Of a stretch of 64,000 bases of DNA, positions 1 through 9,508 are shown in pieces; positions within the stretch are counted from its first letter, which is position 1, and each line of letters starts with the position of its first letter. Position numbers and translations under genes: made by a program. Origin of the DNA: an uncultured Eubacteriales bacterium (GTDB taxonomy: Bacteria > Bacillota > Clostridia > Oscillospirales > Oscillospiraceae); the NCBI GenBank assembly GCA_900319695.1, contig ONPN01000007.1:1-64000 (forward strand), in the 5' to 3' direction. A model generated the notes under the pieces. That model made no database searches. It worked only from the letters and a program-made list of their open reading frames with translations, and was not told the DNA's origin.

Positions 1-2420
1 GAAACGGCATCCCCGTCGGCCCCGGACGCGGCAGCGCGGCGGGCAGCGTGGTCTCCTACTGCCTGCACATCACCGACGTGGACCCCATCCAATACAGCCT
101 CTTCTTTGAACGCTTCCTCAACCCCGAGCGCGTCAGTATGCCGGATATCGACGTGGACTTCTGCGTCAACCGCCGGGGCGAGGTTATTGATTATGTAAAC
201 CGTCTGTACGGTCACGACCACGTGGCCCAGATCGTCACCTTCGGCACCATGGCCGCGAGAGCCGCGATCCGGGACGTGGGGCGCGTGCTGAACATGAGCT
301 ACGCCGAGACGGACGCGGTGGCCAAGCAGGTGCCGATGGCGCTGAACATGACGCTGGACGAGGCCCTGCGCTTATCAAAGCCCCTGCGTGAGATGTACGA
401 GGGGGACGAGAAGGTCAAACGCCTCATTGACGTGGCGAAGGCCCTCGAGGGTATGCCGCGCCACGCCTCCACCCATGCGGCCGGCGTGGTCATCACGGAC
501 AGGCCGGTGTATGAATACGTCCCGCTCGCCATGAACGACGAGTCGGTGGTCTGCCAGTACCCGATGACGACGCTGGAGGAGCTCGGACTTCTCAAGATGG
601 ACTTTCTGGGTCTGCGAAACCTCACCGTTTTAGACGACGCCGAGCGGCTGGTGCGCGAGACGGAGCCCGATTTTCGCGTGGCGGAGGCCCCGACGGACGA
701 CAAGGCGACCTTCGACATGCTGGCGGCTGGGCACACCTCGGGCGTGTTCCAGCTTGAAAGCGTGGGCATGACCGCCGTCTGCACCGGCATCAAGGCCAAG
801 AGCATTGAGGATATCACCGCCATCATCGCCCTCTACCGCCCGGGGCCCATGGACTCCATCCCCAAGTTTATCGAGTGGTCGCAGCACCCGGAGAAGATTC
901 GCTACAAGCACGAGAGCCTGCGGCCCATCCTCGCGGTCACTTACGGCTGCATTGTGTATCAGGAGCAGGTCATCGAGATCTTCCGCTCCCTCGCGGGCTT
1001 CTCACTGGGGCAGGCCGACAACATCCGCCGCGCCATGTCCAAGAAGAAGCACAAGGTCATCGACGCCGAGCGCATCGCCTTTGTACACGGCGACGACAGC
1101 CGCGGCATCGACGGCGCGGTGAAGCGCGGCATCCCCGAGGACGTCGCCAACTCCATCTACGACGAGATTCTGGACTTTGCAAGCTACGCCTTCAACAAGG
1201 CCCACGCGGTGAGCTACGCCATTGTGGTCTATCGCACGGCCTATATGAAGCGCCACTATCCCCAGCAATATATGGCGGCGCTGCTGACCTCGATCCTCGA
1301 CAACAGCGCCAAGGTGGCCGAGTATATTGCCGAGTGCCGGGAGATGGGCATCAAGCTCCTGCCCCCGGACGTGAACCAGTCGGGCGCAAACTTCACCGTC
1401 GCCGGGCAGAACATCCGCTACGGCCTTGTCGCCATCAAGGGCATAGGCTGGGGCGCCATCGACTCTCTGGTGAAGGAGCGGGCGGAGGGCGGCCCCTTCC
1501 GGGACTTTGAGGATTTCTGCCGCCGCATGAACGGAAAGGAGCTCAACCGCCGCGCCATCGAAAATCTCATCAAGGCGGGGGCGTTTGACTCCATGGGCTA
1601 TAAGCGCCGCGCCCTCATGGAGGTGGCCGGGGCGGTCATCGACTCCATCGCCCAGTCGGCGCGGGACAACATCTCCGGCCAGCTCGACCTCTTCGGGGAC
1701 TTCGGCGAGGAGGAGAAGGCCCCGGCACACATCCCCATCCCCGATGTGGAGGAGTACACGCCGATGGAGAAAATGGCCATGGAGAAGGAGACCACCGGCC
1801 TCTATCTCAGCGGCCATCCCATGGACGGCTACCGCGAGGCGGTGCGGCGTCTCGGCGCGGTTCCCCTCGGTGCGGTGATGGGCGACTTTGCCTCCGAGGA
1901 CGGGCCCCGGCGCTTCCACGACAACGAGATGATCCTGGTTGCGGGCGTGGTCGCCTCGGCCAGGACGCGCACGACGAAAAACAACACGCTGATGAGCTAT
2001 ATCCAGCTTGAGGACGACACCGGCAGCATGGAGCTCATGGCCTTCCAGCGCGCGCTGGATTCCGGCGGGGCCTATGTCAAGGACAACGCCGCCCTGCTGG
2101 TCAAAGGCCGCATCTCTGTCAGGGACGAGAAGGAGCCCCAGCTCATGGTGGAGAGCATCCGTCCCCTCTCCGACGCGAACGCCCCGGGCGAAAAGCTCCC
2201 GCCGCCAAAGGAGGCCAAGCTCTGGGTCAAGCTCAAGAGCGCGGACGATCCGGAGCTGAAGCGCATCCAGCTGATCCTCACGATGTTCCCCGGCACGCAG
2301 CAGATGATCATCTACTGTGAGCGGGAGAAAAAGCGCATCGGGGCCAACTGCCTCATCCACGAGGGGCTGGTCGCGGAGCTTACGGAACGCCTCGGCAAAG
2401 AGAATGTGGTGGTGAAGTAG
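1..2420 (+). CDS. dnaE: DNA polymerase III alpha subunit (5' truncated)
   Basis: Catalytic subunit of the replicative DNA polymerase at the replication fork. The gene enters the window already open: the frame runs from base 3 and begins in the glycine-rich GPGRGSAAGS motif, so the PHP domain and part of the palm lie outside. Visible in order are PDIDVDF near base 141 (two of the three catalytic aspartates), KMDFLGLRNLT near base 595 (the third), the fingers and helix-hairpin-helix region, and an OB fold near bases 1930-2070. About 805 codons remain. No PolC-type exonuclease insertion is seen, so this is a DnaE-type enzyme. The next gene starts one base after the stop codon. Confidence 0.96.
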   Translation, partial: NGIPVGPGRGSAAGSVVSYCLHITDVDPIQYSLFFERFLNPERVSMPDIDVDFCVNRRGEVIDYVNRLYGHDHVAQIVTFGTMAARAAIRDVGRVLNMSYAETDAVAKQVPMALNMTLDEALRLSKPLREMYEGDEKVKRLIDVAKALEGMPRHASTHAAGVVITDRPVYEYVPLAMNDESVVCQYPMTTLEELGLLKMDFLGLRNLTVLDDAERLVRETEPDFRVAEAPTDDKATFDMLAAGHTSGVFQLESVGMTAVCTGIKAKSIEDITAIIALYRPGPMDSIPKFIEWSQHPEKIRYKHESLRPILAVTYGCIVYQEQVIEIFRSLAGFSLGQADNIRRAMSKKKHKVIDAERIAFVHGDDSRGIDGAVKRGIPEDVANSIYDEILDFASYAFNKAHAVSYAIVVYRTAYMKRHYPQQYMAALLTSILDNSAKVAEYIAECREMGIKLLPPDVNQSGANFTVAGQNIRYGLVAIKGIGWGAIDSLVKERAEGGPFRDFEDFCRRMNGKELNRRAIENLIKAGAFDSMGYKRRALMEVAGAVIDSIAQSARDNISGQLDLFGDFGEEEKAPAHIPIPDVEEYTPMEKMAMEKETTGLYLSGHPMDGYREAVRRLGAVPLGAVMGDFASEDGPRRFHDNEMILVAGVVASARTRTTKNNTLMSYIQLEDDTGSMELMAFQRALDSGGAYVKDNAALLVKGRISVRDEKEPQLMVESIRPLSDANAPGEKLPPPKEAKLWVKLKSADDPELKRIQLILTMFPGTQQMIIYCEREKKRIGANCLIHEGLVAELTERLGKENVVVK

Positions 2421-2421
2421 C

Positions 2422-3453
2422 ATGGAAAAGGCAAGAGATCTGAGGCTTGACCTCATACGCAGCGCCGCGATCTTCTTTGTGATCTGCGTACACTTCTACG
2501 ACAGCTCCGGCTTTCCCGCTCAAACCATGGGCGGCGCGGTGGATTATCTGATGCTCTGCGGCTGGCTCATCACTCATAGCTGCGTGCCCTTCTTCCTGCT
2601 GCTCTCCGGCTGGCTGTGCTGCAAAAAGACGCTCTCCGGGGCGTATTACCTGGGGCTTATCCGCATCGTGGGGCTGTATCTGCTCTGCTCGCTGGCCTGC
2701 CTCGCGTTCCGGGCGTTTTGGCTCCATGAAGAGATGGGGCTGCGCTATGTCTTCGGCTCCGTTGTGAACTTCTACGCCTGCGGCTATGCCTGGTATGTGA
2801 CGCTGTATCTGGGCCTCTTTCTGATGATCCCCTTTCTGAATCTGATCTGGGCGGGTCTTCCAGGCAAAGCGGCCAAGCGTGTTCTGGTTCTGACGGCGTT
2901 TGCGCTGTCCATCCTGCCGAGCCTGCTCAATCAGTTCATTCAGCTCTACTCCATCTGGTGGACGCGGCTGTACCCGATCTGCTACTACTTTGTTGGCGCG
3001 TACCTGCGGGAGTTCTGCCCGCGCCCGAAGGCGAAGAAGGTGCTGTTGCCGCTTGTCCTCGCCGTCGCCCTCTTTGCGGCGTTTGATCTGTTCTATTATC
3101 GAAACCGCGGCCCCGCCATGATCGGCGTGGCGTATGAGAATTACCAGGTCTTCACGGTGAGCGTGCTGTTCTTTCTCTGCCTGCTCTGCGTGCCCGTGTC
3201 TGAGGGCGGCCTCGGGCGCTTCCTCTCGCTCACGTCGCGGCTCTCCTATGGGATGTATCTGCTGTCCTGGCTTCCGGACAATGTGCTCTATCCGCGTCTG
3301 ATCGCGGCTTTCCCGGAGCCGGTCACGCGCTATGTCTGGATGCTGCCATGCTCGCTGGGGGTGTTCTTTGTCTCCCTCATCCTGTCCCAACTTGCGCAGG
3401 CGATCCATACGCCGATCGAAGCCGCGCTGCGAAAGCGGCTCGCAGGACGATAA
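2422..3453 (+). CDS. Acyltransferase-3 family membrane protein
   Basis: A 343-residue integral membrane protein with about ten hydrophobic segments. The N-terminal LRLDLIRSAAIFFVICVH (arginine, then histidine about ten residues later) is the signature of the acyltransferase-3 family (OafA/NodX/WecH type). These enzymes usually O-acylate surface polysaccharides or lipids; the substrate here cannot be read from sequence. The ATG lies one base after the dnaE stop, so it is probably co-transcribed with dnaE or read from a promoter inside it. A bidirectional terminator follows immediately. A second, oppositely oriented acyltransferase lies just beyond, which suggests a small surface-modification locus. 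Confidence 0.85.
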   Translation: MEKARDLRLDLIRSAAIFFVICVHFYDSSGFPAQTMGGAVDYLMLCGWLITHSCVPFFLLLSGWLCCKKTLSGAYYLGLIRIVGLYLLCSLACLAFRAFWLHEEMGLRYVFGSVVNFYACGYAWYVTLYLGLFLMIPFLNLIWAGLPGKAAKRVLVLTAFALSILPSLLNQFIQLYSIWWTRLYPICYYFVGAYLREFCPRPKAKKVLLPLVLAVALFAAFDLFYYRNRGPAMIGVAYENYQVFTVSVLFFLCLLCVPVSEGGLGRFLSLTSRLSYGMYLLSWLPDNVLYPRLIAAFPEPVTRYVWMLPCSLGVFFVSLILSQLAQAIHTPIEAALRKRLAGR

Positions 3454-3457
3454 AGCC

Positions 3458-3497
3458 AAAAACCGACGACTCCGTACGCACGGAATCGTCGGTTTTT
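3458..3497. terminator. Bidirectional intrinsic terminator
   Basis: Inverted repeat of about 16 bp with one mismatch (AAAAACCGACGACTCCGT against ACGGAATCGTCGGTTTTT), flanked by A and T runs on both sides. It sits between convergent genes ending at 3453 (+) and 3510 (-), so it can stop transcription from both. Confidence 0.85.
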
Positions 3498-3509
3498 GTT
3501 TGTCTGTTT

Positions 3510-4523
3510 TTACGACACCAGTTTTTTAAGTCCCGGTATCTTCAGCAGCAGAAAGCTCAATCCGAAGGACAGAAGCAGGAAGCACGCAAAGCACAGCGGG
3601 AAGAGCCACACGGCGCTGTACTGCGTGAGGTCGATGTGCCGGCTGCGAAGGGTGTCGATCAAAACGGGGTGGATGAGATAGACGCCGAAGGAGCAGGCCG
3701 AGAGGGTTTTCAGCGGCCCGGTCAGCCCTGCCGGCAGGGTCTCGATCTTCAAAATCAGACTGTAGAGGAAGCAGGCCATGAGCCCCGCCGTGACGGTCAG
3801 ATCGCCGTAGAAGGTATCCACGGCCGCGCCCACGCTGATGGCGTGGCGGCGGTTGAGCCAGGCGAAGAGCGCACAGACAGCCAGCGTCACCGCGCCCAGA
3901 GTCCCGAGCGCGCGCCCGGACAGGCGCCGCTTTGAGAGCTGCCAGCCCAGGGGCATGATGACGAAGTAGCGGAAGTATTTGAGATCATAGGGGTGCAGCA
4001 GCGCCTCGAACCAGTCGGGCTTATCGGGGATGGCGTCCAGCGTGGTTTTTACGGTGACGATGGCAAAGAGCAGCAGCGCCCCCTTCCAGGCGTTGTCCGC
4101 GTTGGCGTGGGCAAGGCCGTGCAGCAGGGGCAGCGCGCAGTAGCACAGGGCCATGGTGGGCAGGAACCACAGGTGGAAATAGCCGCCCAGCACGCGGGTG
4201 ACAAAGGTTCCGTCCCCCGTCCAGTAGTGGAGCCAGATCGTGTCGATAGCGTTGCAGAGCAGGGACCAGGCGTAAAACAGCAGGAGAAAATGCAGGGTGC
4301 GGCGCATGTGGCGCTTGAAGTCCAGCTTCTCCCGATCCAGAAAGAGCGTGCCGCTGATCATAAAAAACAGCATCAGCGTGCCGCGGATCAAAATCCACAG
4401 CAGATTGTACACCGCCCAGACAGGCGAGGCGGGGTCAAAGTCCCAGAAGAGCATCATGCTGTGCCCCAGCACCACCGCCGTGATCGCGGCGACGCGGGCG
4501 AGATCGAGGTTGCTTTTTCTCAC
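3510..4523 (-). CDS. Acyltransferase-3 family membrane protein
   Basis: A 337-residue multi-pass membrane protein. LDLARVAAITAVVLGHSMML at the N-terminus gives the arginine/histidine pair typical of acyltransferase-3 enzymes, and YFHLWFLPTMALCY is the usual mid-protein motif. It is a clear paralogue of the 337-residue protein at 12132-13145, which has the same length and the same HLWFLP motif. The start codon overlaps the stop of the upstream glucosyltransferase-like gene by a few bases, so the two form an operon. Inference: together they add acyl and glucosyl groups to a surface glycan or lipid carrier. Confidence 0.85.
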   Translation of the reverse strand: MRKSNLDLARVAAITAVVLGHSMMLFWDFDPASPVWAVYNLLWILIRGTLMLFFMISGTLFLDREKLDFKRHMRRTLHFLLLFYAWSLLCNAIDTIWLHYWTGDGTFVTRVLGGYFHLWFLPTMALCYCALPLLHGLAHANADNAWKGALLLFAIVTVKTTLDAIPDKPDWFEALLHPYDLKYFRYFVIMPLGWQLSKRRLSGRALGTLGAVTLAVCALFAWLNRRHAISVGAAVDTFYGDLTVTAGLMACFLYSLILKIETLPAGLTGPLKTLSACSFGVYLIHPVLIDTLRSRHIDLTQYSAVWLFPLCFACFLLLSFGLSFLLLKIPGLKKLVS

Positions 4524-5992
4524 GCGCTCCCCTCCTCTCCGGCAAATCTGACGACGATCAGATCGCCGCGCTTCTGTACCGACCCGTCATAGGGGTAGAC
4601 GGGCATATCGCCGAGCGCAAGCCCCGCCGTCTCCTCCGGTGTGGCAAAGGGGATGTCACAGCCGAGGTAGCGGCTGACGATGAGCTGCGCGTAGTCGGTG
4701 GAGCCCAGCTCCAGACTCGGCAGGCTCAGCGGCGCGTCGGTAAAATGCTGGTCAATATCATAGCTAAGCTCCGGCGCGTCGCCGACAATGGCGAGGCGGT
4801 CGCCCTCCGCATAACCCGGCGTCTCCATCACGCGGGAGAGCAGCACGGTATAAAAGCTCTTGAGCTCCTCGAAGCGGAGAGTATAGCGCAGATACAGGGC
4901 GTTTGCGTAATAGACGCTGACGCCCAGGATCACCGCCAGCGCGAGGGCCGCGAGTCTTTGAAGCGCCGGGGCTAATTTTGCCTCCCATCCGTCGAGCAGG
5001 GCCGCGCACAGGACATAGAGCGACGCAAAGCTGTAAAGAGACAGGGAGTGGATATAGCTGTTGTCCGCCAGCAGAAACAGGCAGTAACAGCTTAAAGGGT
5101 AGAGGAACACGCACAGCAGCGCAAGCGGCAGATTTTTCCGTTTCCCGCGCAGCTGCGTCACGGCGGCAGCGCCCGCGGCGAGGATCAGCGCAAAGTGCAT
5201 GACAAGGGAGACGCGGTTCGGCACATAGCCGAAATAGCCGCGCAGCAGAGTCTTGACCCAGGCGCTGTAGGCCACCGCAAAGCGCAGCGGCAGGCTCTGC
5301 CGCTCATTGATGACCTCGTGCAAAAGCGGATAGCCCAGCACCTCCACCGCGAAAAGCAGCGTAAGGCCGTAGAGAGTCAGAGACGCCAGCAGCATGGCGA
5401 GCATTTGGACGCCCTCGCGGAAAACCTCACGCGCCGTCTTGTCCGTGCGGCAGAGCAGGACGATCATGCGCACGACGCAGAAGCTCGCCGCGACGGAGAA
5501 ATAGCCCTGATAGATGCTGCACGAAAACGCGAGCAGCACGGGCGCGGCGATCCAGCGCCCCCGCTTTTCTTCCGTAAAGAGCCACACGCCCGTCACCGTC
5601 AGCAGCAGGGCCAGCGCATAGGGTGCGGCGGTGAACATGTAGAGCATGGTGCCCGCCTCGGCGGGGAAGCAGACAAAGACGCCCGCGAGCAGGACTTGAA
5701 GGATCTTGCTCCGGATCCCGAACAGGCGCACGATGACGCAGACCGCGAGGGAGAGCAGGAAAATGCTCATGAGCCCATAGATCCACGGCATGGAGGCGTC
5801 CGGCATCACAAGGCGCAGAAGCTCCAGCCCGTAGCGGCCGGAGACCGTCGTCGCCCCTTTGTCAAAGAGCGCGACGAGGTCGTCCCCCACCGGGATTTTG
5901 TTTGTGATGCAGAAGCCATAGGCCAGCAGCCCGAAGCCGAAGGCCGAAAAGAAAGGCAGGCGGTCGCGTTTGAAATTTTCTATGATATCCAC
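4520..5992 (-). CDS. GtrII-like glucosyltransferase domain membrane protein
   Basis: A 490-residue protein with about ten transmembrane segments. An early DD pair (VGDDLVAL), a GRYGLELL motif and SIYQGYFSVAAS match the glucosyltransferase GtrII family, which moves glucose from a lipid-phosphate carrier onto an exported glycan outside the membrane. The start is GTG at 5992-5990, with GGGAGG about eight bases upstream. The soluble C-terminal tail (from about residue 385) is probably extracellular. The gene overlaps the downstream acyltransferase. Family assignment is from recalled motifs; the acceptor glycan is unknown. Confidence 0.75.
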   Translation of the reverse strand: MDIIENFKRDRLPFFSAFGFGLLAYGFCITNKIPVGDDLVALFDKGATTVSGRYGLELLRLVMPDASMPWIYGLMSIFLLSLAVCVIVRLFGIRSKILQVLLAGVFVCFPAEAGTMLYMFTAAPYALALLLTVTGVWLFTEEKRGRWIAAPVLLAFSCSIYQGYFSVAASFCVVRMIVLLCRTDKTAREVFREGVQMLAMLLASLTLYGLTLLFAVEVLGYPLLHEVINERQSLPLRFAVAYSAWVKTLLRGYFGYVPNRVSLVMHFALILAAGAAAVTQLRGKRKNLPLALLCVFLYPLSCYCLFLLADNSYIHSLSLYSFASLYVLCAALLDGWEAKLAPALQRLAALALAVILGVSVYYANALYLRYTLRFEELKSFYTVLLSRVMETPGYAEGDRLAIVGDAPELSYDIDQHFTDAPLSLPSLELGSTDYAQLIVSRYLGCDIPFATPEETAGLALGDMPVYPYDGSVQKRGDLIVVRFAGEEGSA

Positions 5993-6068
5993 TTTTCAGC
6001 CCTCCCTTCGTTTTTTAGGTCAAAGGCAAGAATTGGGCATGGGAAGTTAAGAGATTCAGGGGTTCATA

Positions 6069-6818
6069 TCATATCTTTTGTGTAAATTTACATTTAGGAT
6101 AGTTAGAACATCCATAAAAGCTCCCGTATTTTCCATTACGCAATACTAAATCATTCCCACATTTAGGACACTTGCCATTTTGTAAATTCTTCTGCCTGTT
6201 CTCTAAATTGGTCTTTACCGTTTGAATATGCTTTTTTTCGTTATCTGCACCAACAAGATTTGTTTTTCCTATCTTGTTATAAATCATATCAACTTTGTCG
6301 TCCGGTATTATTTCTTGCGTATAACTCAATATCTCTCTTTTCAGTTGCGACATACAGATAACGGGGATACCAGACTCAATATTCAGTTTTGCTTTATCAG
6401 AAAATACAATGATCGGCTTGAAAACTCTTTTATCCACTTCCAGAAAAGAAGATAAAGTGTAGATGTGTCCCCAATTTTGCTTTACCGGGTTATAAAAAAA
6501 GTTTCCACTTGTTGTCTTGAATGTTTGTTTCCATTTTTCGCTGTTCTCTGTTCCGAATATCCAGCCTTCATAATTTTTTGTTTCTATTACAAAGATCCCG
6601 TAGGGAGAAACAACTACATGATCTATTTGTGAGGTTCCCTTTTGATTTGGCATAATCACATTATTGAGAATCCTATATTCTCTTGGCAAAGAAGAAAGAA
6701 TTTTTGAAACCTTGTGTTCCCCTGTTTTACCTATAACTGAAGGATCATTACCAATTCTTTTTATTATGAGAGCGACGACCAAAAGAACAAATGCTATAAG
6801 GTACATTTTAGTGTTCAT
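6069..6818 (-). CDS. NERD nuclease-related domain protein with zinc ribbon
   Basis: A 249-residue protein. An N-terminal membrane helix (residues 5-20) is followed by a NERD domain; IDHVVVSPYGIFVIETKNYEG supplies the D66...E79-x-K81 pattern of restriction-like nucleases. A C4 zinc ribbon of the topoisomerase type lies at the C-terminus (CPKCGNDLVLR, then CSNYPKC). The family is thought to act on DNA, but its role is not established. The gene is strikingly AT-rich compared with all its neighbours, which points to recent horizontal acquisition. The start follows GGAGAATAGAGA. No neighbouring gene suggests a partner. Confidence 0.8.
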   Translation of the reverse strand: MNTKMYLIAFVLLVVALIIKRIGNDPSVIGKTGEHKVSKILSSLPREYRILNNVIMPNQKGTSQIDHVVVSPYGIFVIETKNYEGWIFGTENSEKWKQTFKTTSGNFFYNPVKQNWGHIYTLSSFLEVDKRVFKPIIVFSDKAKLNIESGIPVICMSQLKREILSYTQEIIPDDKVDMIYNKIGKTNLVGADNEKKHIQTVKTNLENRQKNLQNGKCPKCGNDLVLRNGKYGSFYGCSNYPKCKFTQKI

Positions 6819-6849
6819 TCTCTATTCTCCATCCCTTACACAGTTAGCT

Positions 6850-7010
6850 AAACAGTCTCCCCTGTCTCATTCAGAACGGTTCGCAAACTGGTGACTGAGG
6901 GAGTCAACATCCGCTTTTCTGAGTGCTCAAAAGGACGCACGTTGGCTCCTTCCGTCACGGCCTCGCGTGAGATCGGCCGTGCCACCTCCCTCATTGAGGG
7001 AGGCTTTTCA
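6850..7010 (-). repeat. Dispersed hairpin repeat, family A, copy 1
   Basis: Intergenic element built from a GCCTCCCTCA/TGAGGGAGGC hairpin next to a GTCACGGCC...GGCCGTG hairpin. A further TCCCCT...GTGACTGAGGGAG unit lies at the left side. The same architecture recurs at 8667-8788 and, more loosely, at 9452-9508 and 43731-43796. It lies downstream of the PFL gene and could also end that transcript. Confidence 0.6.
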
Positions 7011-8363
7011 GTTTCTCAGACTGTGCAGCGGGGCGGGGATGCGGCCGCCGCGGGCGATGAATTCCGCGGCGCTGCCCGTGTGCAGGGGCATGATGGGCGC
7101 GGAGCCCAGAAGTCCGCCGAAGTCCACACTGTCCCCGACGGTCTTGCCCTTGACGGGGATGATGCGCACGGCGGTGGTCTTGTTGTTGATCATGCCGATG
7201 GCGGCCTCGTCGGCAATGACGGCGGAGATGGTGTCGGCCTCCGTGTCGCCGGGGACCGCGATCATGTCGAGGCCCACCGAGCAGACGCAGGTCATGGCCT
7301 CGAGCTTGTCGATCGTAAGCGTCCCCTCTTTGGCCGAGGCGATCATGCCCGCGTCCTCCGAGACGGGGATAAACGCGCCGGACAGCCCGCCCACATGGGA
7401 CGAGGCCATGACGCCGCCCTTCTTGACCGCGTCATTCAAAAGCGCCAGCGCCGCCGTTGTCCCGTGGCCGCCGCAGCGCTCAAGGCCCATGATTTCCAGA
7501 ATCTCGGCCACGCTGTCCCCGACGGCCGGGGTGGGTGCGAGGGAGAGGTCCACCACGCCGAAGGGTACGCCGAGTCTGCGGGACGCCTCCTGCGCCACGA
7601 GTTCGCCCATGCGGGTGATCTTGAAAGCGGTGCGCTTGATGGTCTCAGCCACCACGTCGAAGCTCTGCCCCCTGCATTCTTTGAGCGCATGGGCCACGAC
7701 GCCCGGGCCGCTGACGCCGACGTTGATGACGGTCTCCGGCTCGCCCACGCCGTGGAACGCCCCCGCCATAAAGGGGTTGTCCTCCACGGCGTTTGCGAAG
7801 ACGACGAGCTTGGCACAGCCCATCGGCCCGCGCTGGGAGGTCTCCTTGATGATCTTGCCCATGAGGGCCACGGCGTCCATGTTGATGCCCGCTTTGGTGG
7901 AGCCGACGTTGACGCTCGCGCAGACAAGCTCCGTCTCGCTCAGGGCCTCGGGCAGGGAGCGGATGAGGCGCAGATCGCTCTCCGTAAAGCCCTTGTGGCA
8001 GAGGGCCGAAAAGCCGCCGATGAAGTTTACGCCGGTGGTCTTCGCCGCGCGGTCGAGAGTCCTCGCAATGGGGGCGTAGTCATCCGCCGCGCAGGACGCC
8101 GCCACGAGGGAGACGGGCGTGACGGAGATGCGCTTGTTGACGATGGGGATGCCGAATTCGTTTTCGATGTCGCAGCCGGTCTGCACCAGTGAGCCTGCGC
8201 AGCGGCAGATTTTCTCGTAAATCTTCTCGCAGCAGCGCGTCATATCCGTGTCCGCGCAGTCGAGAAGACTGATGCCCATGGTGATCGTGCGCACGTCGAG
8301 ATGCTGCCGGTTGATCATCTGAATGGTCTGCAGGATCTCGCCGCTGTTCATCAGATAACTCAT
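7008..8363 (-). CDS. PFL family protein (UPF0210/DUF711)
   Basis: A 451-residue cytosolic protein of the PFL/UPF0210 family. Recognisable stretches are [12 protein letters not shown] near the N-terminus, [16 protein letters not shown], and the glycine-rich [14 protein letters not shown]. The family has a pyruvate-formate-lyase-like fold but lacks an assigned reaction. It lies 9 bases after an ACT-domain gene; this ACT/PFL pairing is common in Firmicutes and suggests that a small ligand controls PFL activity. Family assignment is firm; function is unknown. Confidence 0.9.
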   Translation of the reverse strand: MSYLMNSGEILQTIQMINRQHLDVRTITMGISLLDCADTDMTRCCEKIYEKICRCAGSLVQTGCDIENEFGIPIVNKRISVTPVSLVAASCAADDYAPIARTLDRAAKTTGVNFIGGFSALCHKGFTESDLRLIRSLPEALSETELVCASVNVGSTKAGINMDAVALMGKIIKETSQRGPMGCAKLVVFANAVEDNPFMAGAFHGVGEPETVINVGVSGPGVVAHALKECRGQSFDVVAETIKRTAFKITRMGELVAQEASRRLGVPFGVVDLSLAPTPAVGDSVAEILEIMGLERCGGHGTTAALALLNDAVKKGGVMASSHVGGLSGAFIPVSEDAGMIASAKEGTLTIDKLEAMTCVCSVGLDMIAVPGDTEADTISAVIADEAAIGMINNKTTAVRIIPVKGKTVGDSVDFGGLLGSAPIMPLHTGSAAEFIARGGRIPAPLHSLRN

Positions 8364-8372
8364 GCCGCCACC

Positions 8373-8642
8373 TCAGACCCTGTGCATGGCGTCGAAGATA
8401 TCCTGGCGCTGGATGTGGATGTCAAGGCCGCGCTCCTGCCCCTTGTCGCCTAAGTAGCGGCTGAGCTCCACGAAGGACATGCCGCAGTCTGTGAGATCGA
8501 CCAGCATGATCATGGCAAAATACTCCTGTAAAATGGTCTGGCTGATGTCGAGGACGTTGATCTCCTTCTCAGCAAGCAGCTGCGTCACATAGGCAATGAT
8601 GCCCTTGCTGTCTTTGGCGAATACGCTGACAATGGCTTTCAT
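8373..8642 (-). CDS. ACT domain protein (UPF0237)
   Basis: An 89-residue single ACT domain, the ligand-binding fold usually specific for amino acids. The start is placed at the ATG at 8642-8640, because AAGGATTATGTGAT lies directly upstream and the protein then begins MKAIVSVFAKDSKGIIAYV, the typical first strand and helix. A longer in-frame opening to 8690 would run into an intergenic repeat and is rejected. It is the first gene of a two-gene operon with the PFL family gene and presumably senses a metabolite for it. Confidence 0.9.
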   Translation of the reverse strand: MKAIVSVFAKDSKGIIAYVTQLLAEKEINVLDISQTILQEYFAMIMLVDLTDCGMSFVELSRYLGDKGQERGLDIHIQRQDIFDAMHRV

Positions 8643-8666
8643 ATCACATAATCCTTTCTTCTTTGG

Positions 8667-8788
8667 CTCCCCTGTAAGGGGAGCTGTCACGGCGCGTCTC
8701 GCGTAAGCGCCGTGACTGAGGGGTTGCCCGTCATTGCAAACCCCTCCGCCCTTCGGGCACCCCCCCTTTCAGGGGAGGCAGTTTACCC
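8667..8788. repeat. Dispersed hairpin repeat, family A, copy 2
   Basis: GGCTCCCCTGTAAGGGGAGC hairpin, then TCACGGCG...CGCCGTGA hairpin and CTGAGGGG. It closes with CCCTTTCAGGGGAGGC, whose end is inverted relative to the start. Terminal inverted arms and internal hairpins suggest a non-coding, MITE-like element. It lies between the ACT-domain gene start and the 3' end of nth. Confidence 0.6.
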
Positions 8789-9418
8789 CGAAAAATGCCG
8801 GCACAGATGCCTGACACAGCACCTTTCACACTCCGGCTTGCGCGCGTCGCAGACTGCCCGGCCATGGAGGACGAGACAGTGGCAGAAGTCCGAGGACTTG
8901 TCCGGCGGCAGGATTTTCCGCAGCTCCTTTTCGATCTTCACCGGGTCCTTGAGATCGTCCACCAGACCCATGCGGTTTGAAAGGCGGATGCAGTGGGTGT
9001 CCACCACCGTGGAGCCCGGCACCTTGAACACATCGCCGAGGATGAGGTTCGCGGTCTTGCGCCCCACGCCGGGCAGGGCGGTGAGCTCCTCCATGGTGCG
9101 CGGCAGCTCGCCCCCGTACTTTTCCAGCAGCACCTGGGAGCAGGCCACGATGTCGCGGGCCTTGGCTCGGAAGAAGCCGCAGGAGTGGACATATTTCTCC
9201 ACTTCCGCGACGTCCGCCCCGGCGAAGGCCTCCAGGGTCGGGAAGCGCTCAAAGAGGGCGGGCGTGATCTGATTGACCCGCTCGTCCGTACACTGGGCGG
9301 CGAGGCGCACGGAGAAAAGCAGCTCGTAGTCCTTTCGCCAGTCGAGGGAGCAGGCCGCGTCCGGGTATTCCTCCAGCAGCAGCCGCACGATCTCCTCCAC
9401 CTGTTCGGGCGTTCGCAT
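8783..9418 (-). CDS. nth: Endonuclease III
   Basis: A 211-residue base-excision-repair DNA glycosylase/AP lyase for oxidised pyrimidines. The helix-hairpin-helix motif LPGVGRKTA carries the catalytic lysine (K121). The VDTH motif gives the catalytic aspartate (D140). Four cysteines (190, 197, 200, 206; spacing C-x6-C-x2-C-x5-C) form the [4Fe-4S] loop. The start is the ATG at 9418, which follows AGGAAT and has the usual N-terminus and length; the frame is open further upstream only through a repeat. Confidence 0.96.
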   Translation of the reverse strand: MRTPEQVEEIVRLLLEEYPDAACSLDWRKDYELLFSVRLAAQCTDERVNQITPALFERFPTLEAFAGADVAEVEKYVHSCGFFRAKARDIVACSQVLLEKYGGELPRTMEELTALPGVGRKTANLILGDVFKVPGSTVVDTHCIRLSNRMGLVDDLKDPVKIEKELRKILPPDKSSDFCHCLVLHGRAVCDARKPECERCCVRHLCRHFSG

Positions 9419-9451
9419 ATGTGATTCCTCGTTTCTCTTTTTTCTATTTCC

Positions 9452-9508
9452 CGTGCCCCGGCTCCCCCCTCCGGGAGAGCCGGGGCGCACACCGGTGACA
9501 GAGAGGGC
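9452..9508. repeat. Family A-like hairpin between secreted protein gene and nth
   Basis: CCCCGGCTC...GAGCCGGGG forms a strong stem, followed by GTGACAGAGAGGG, like the CTGAGGGG tail of the other family A copies. It is degenerate relative to the 8667 copy. It lies directly after the stop of the proline-rich protein gene and could act as its terminator. Confidence 0.45.
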
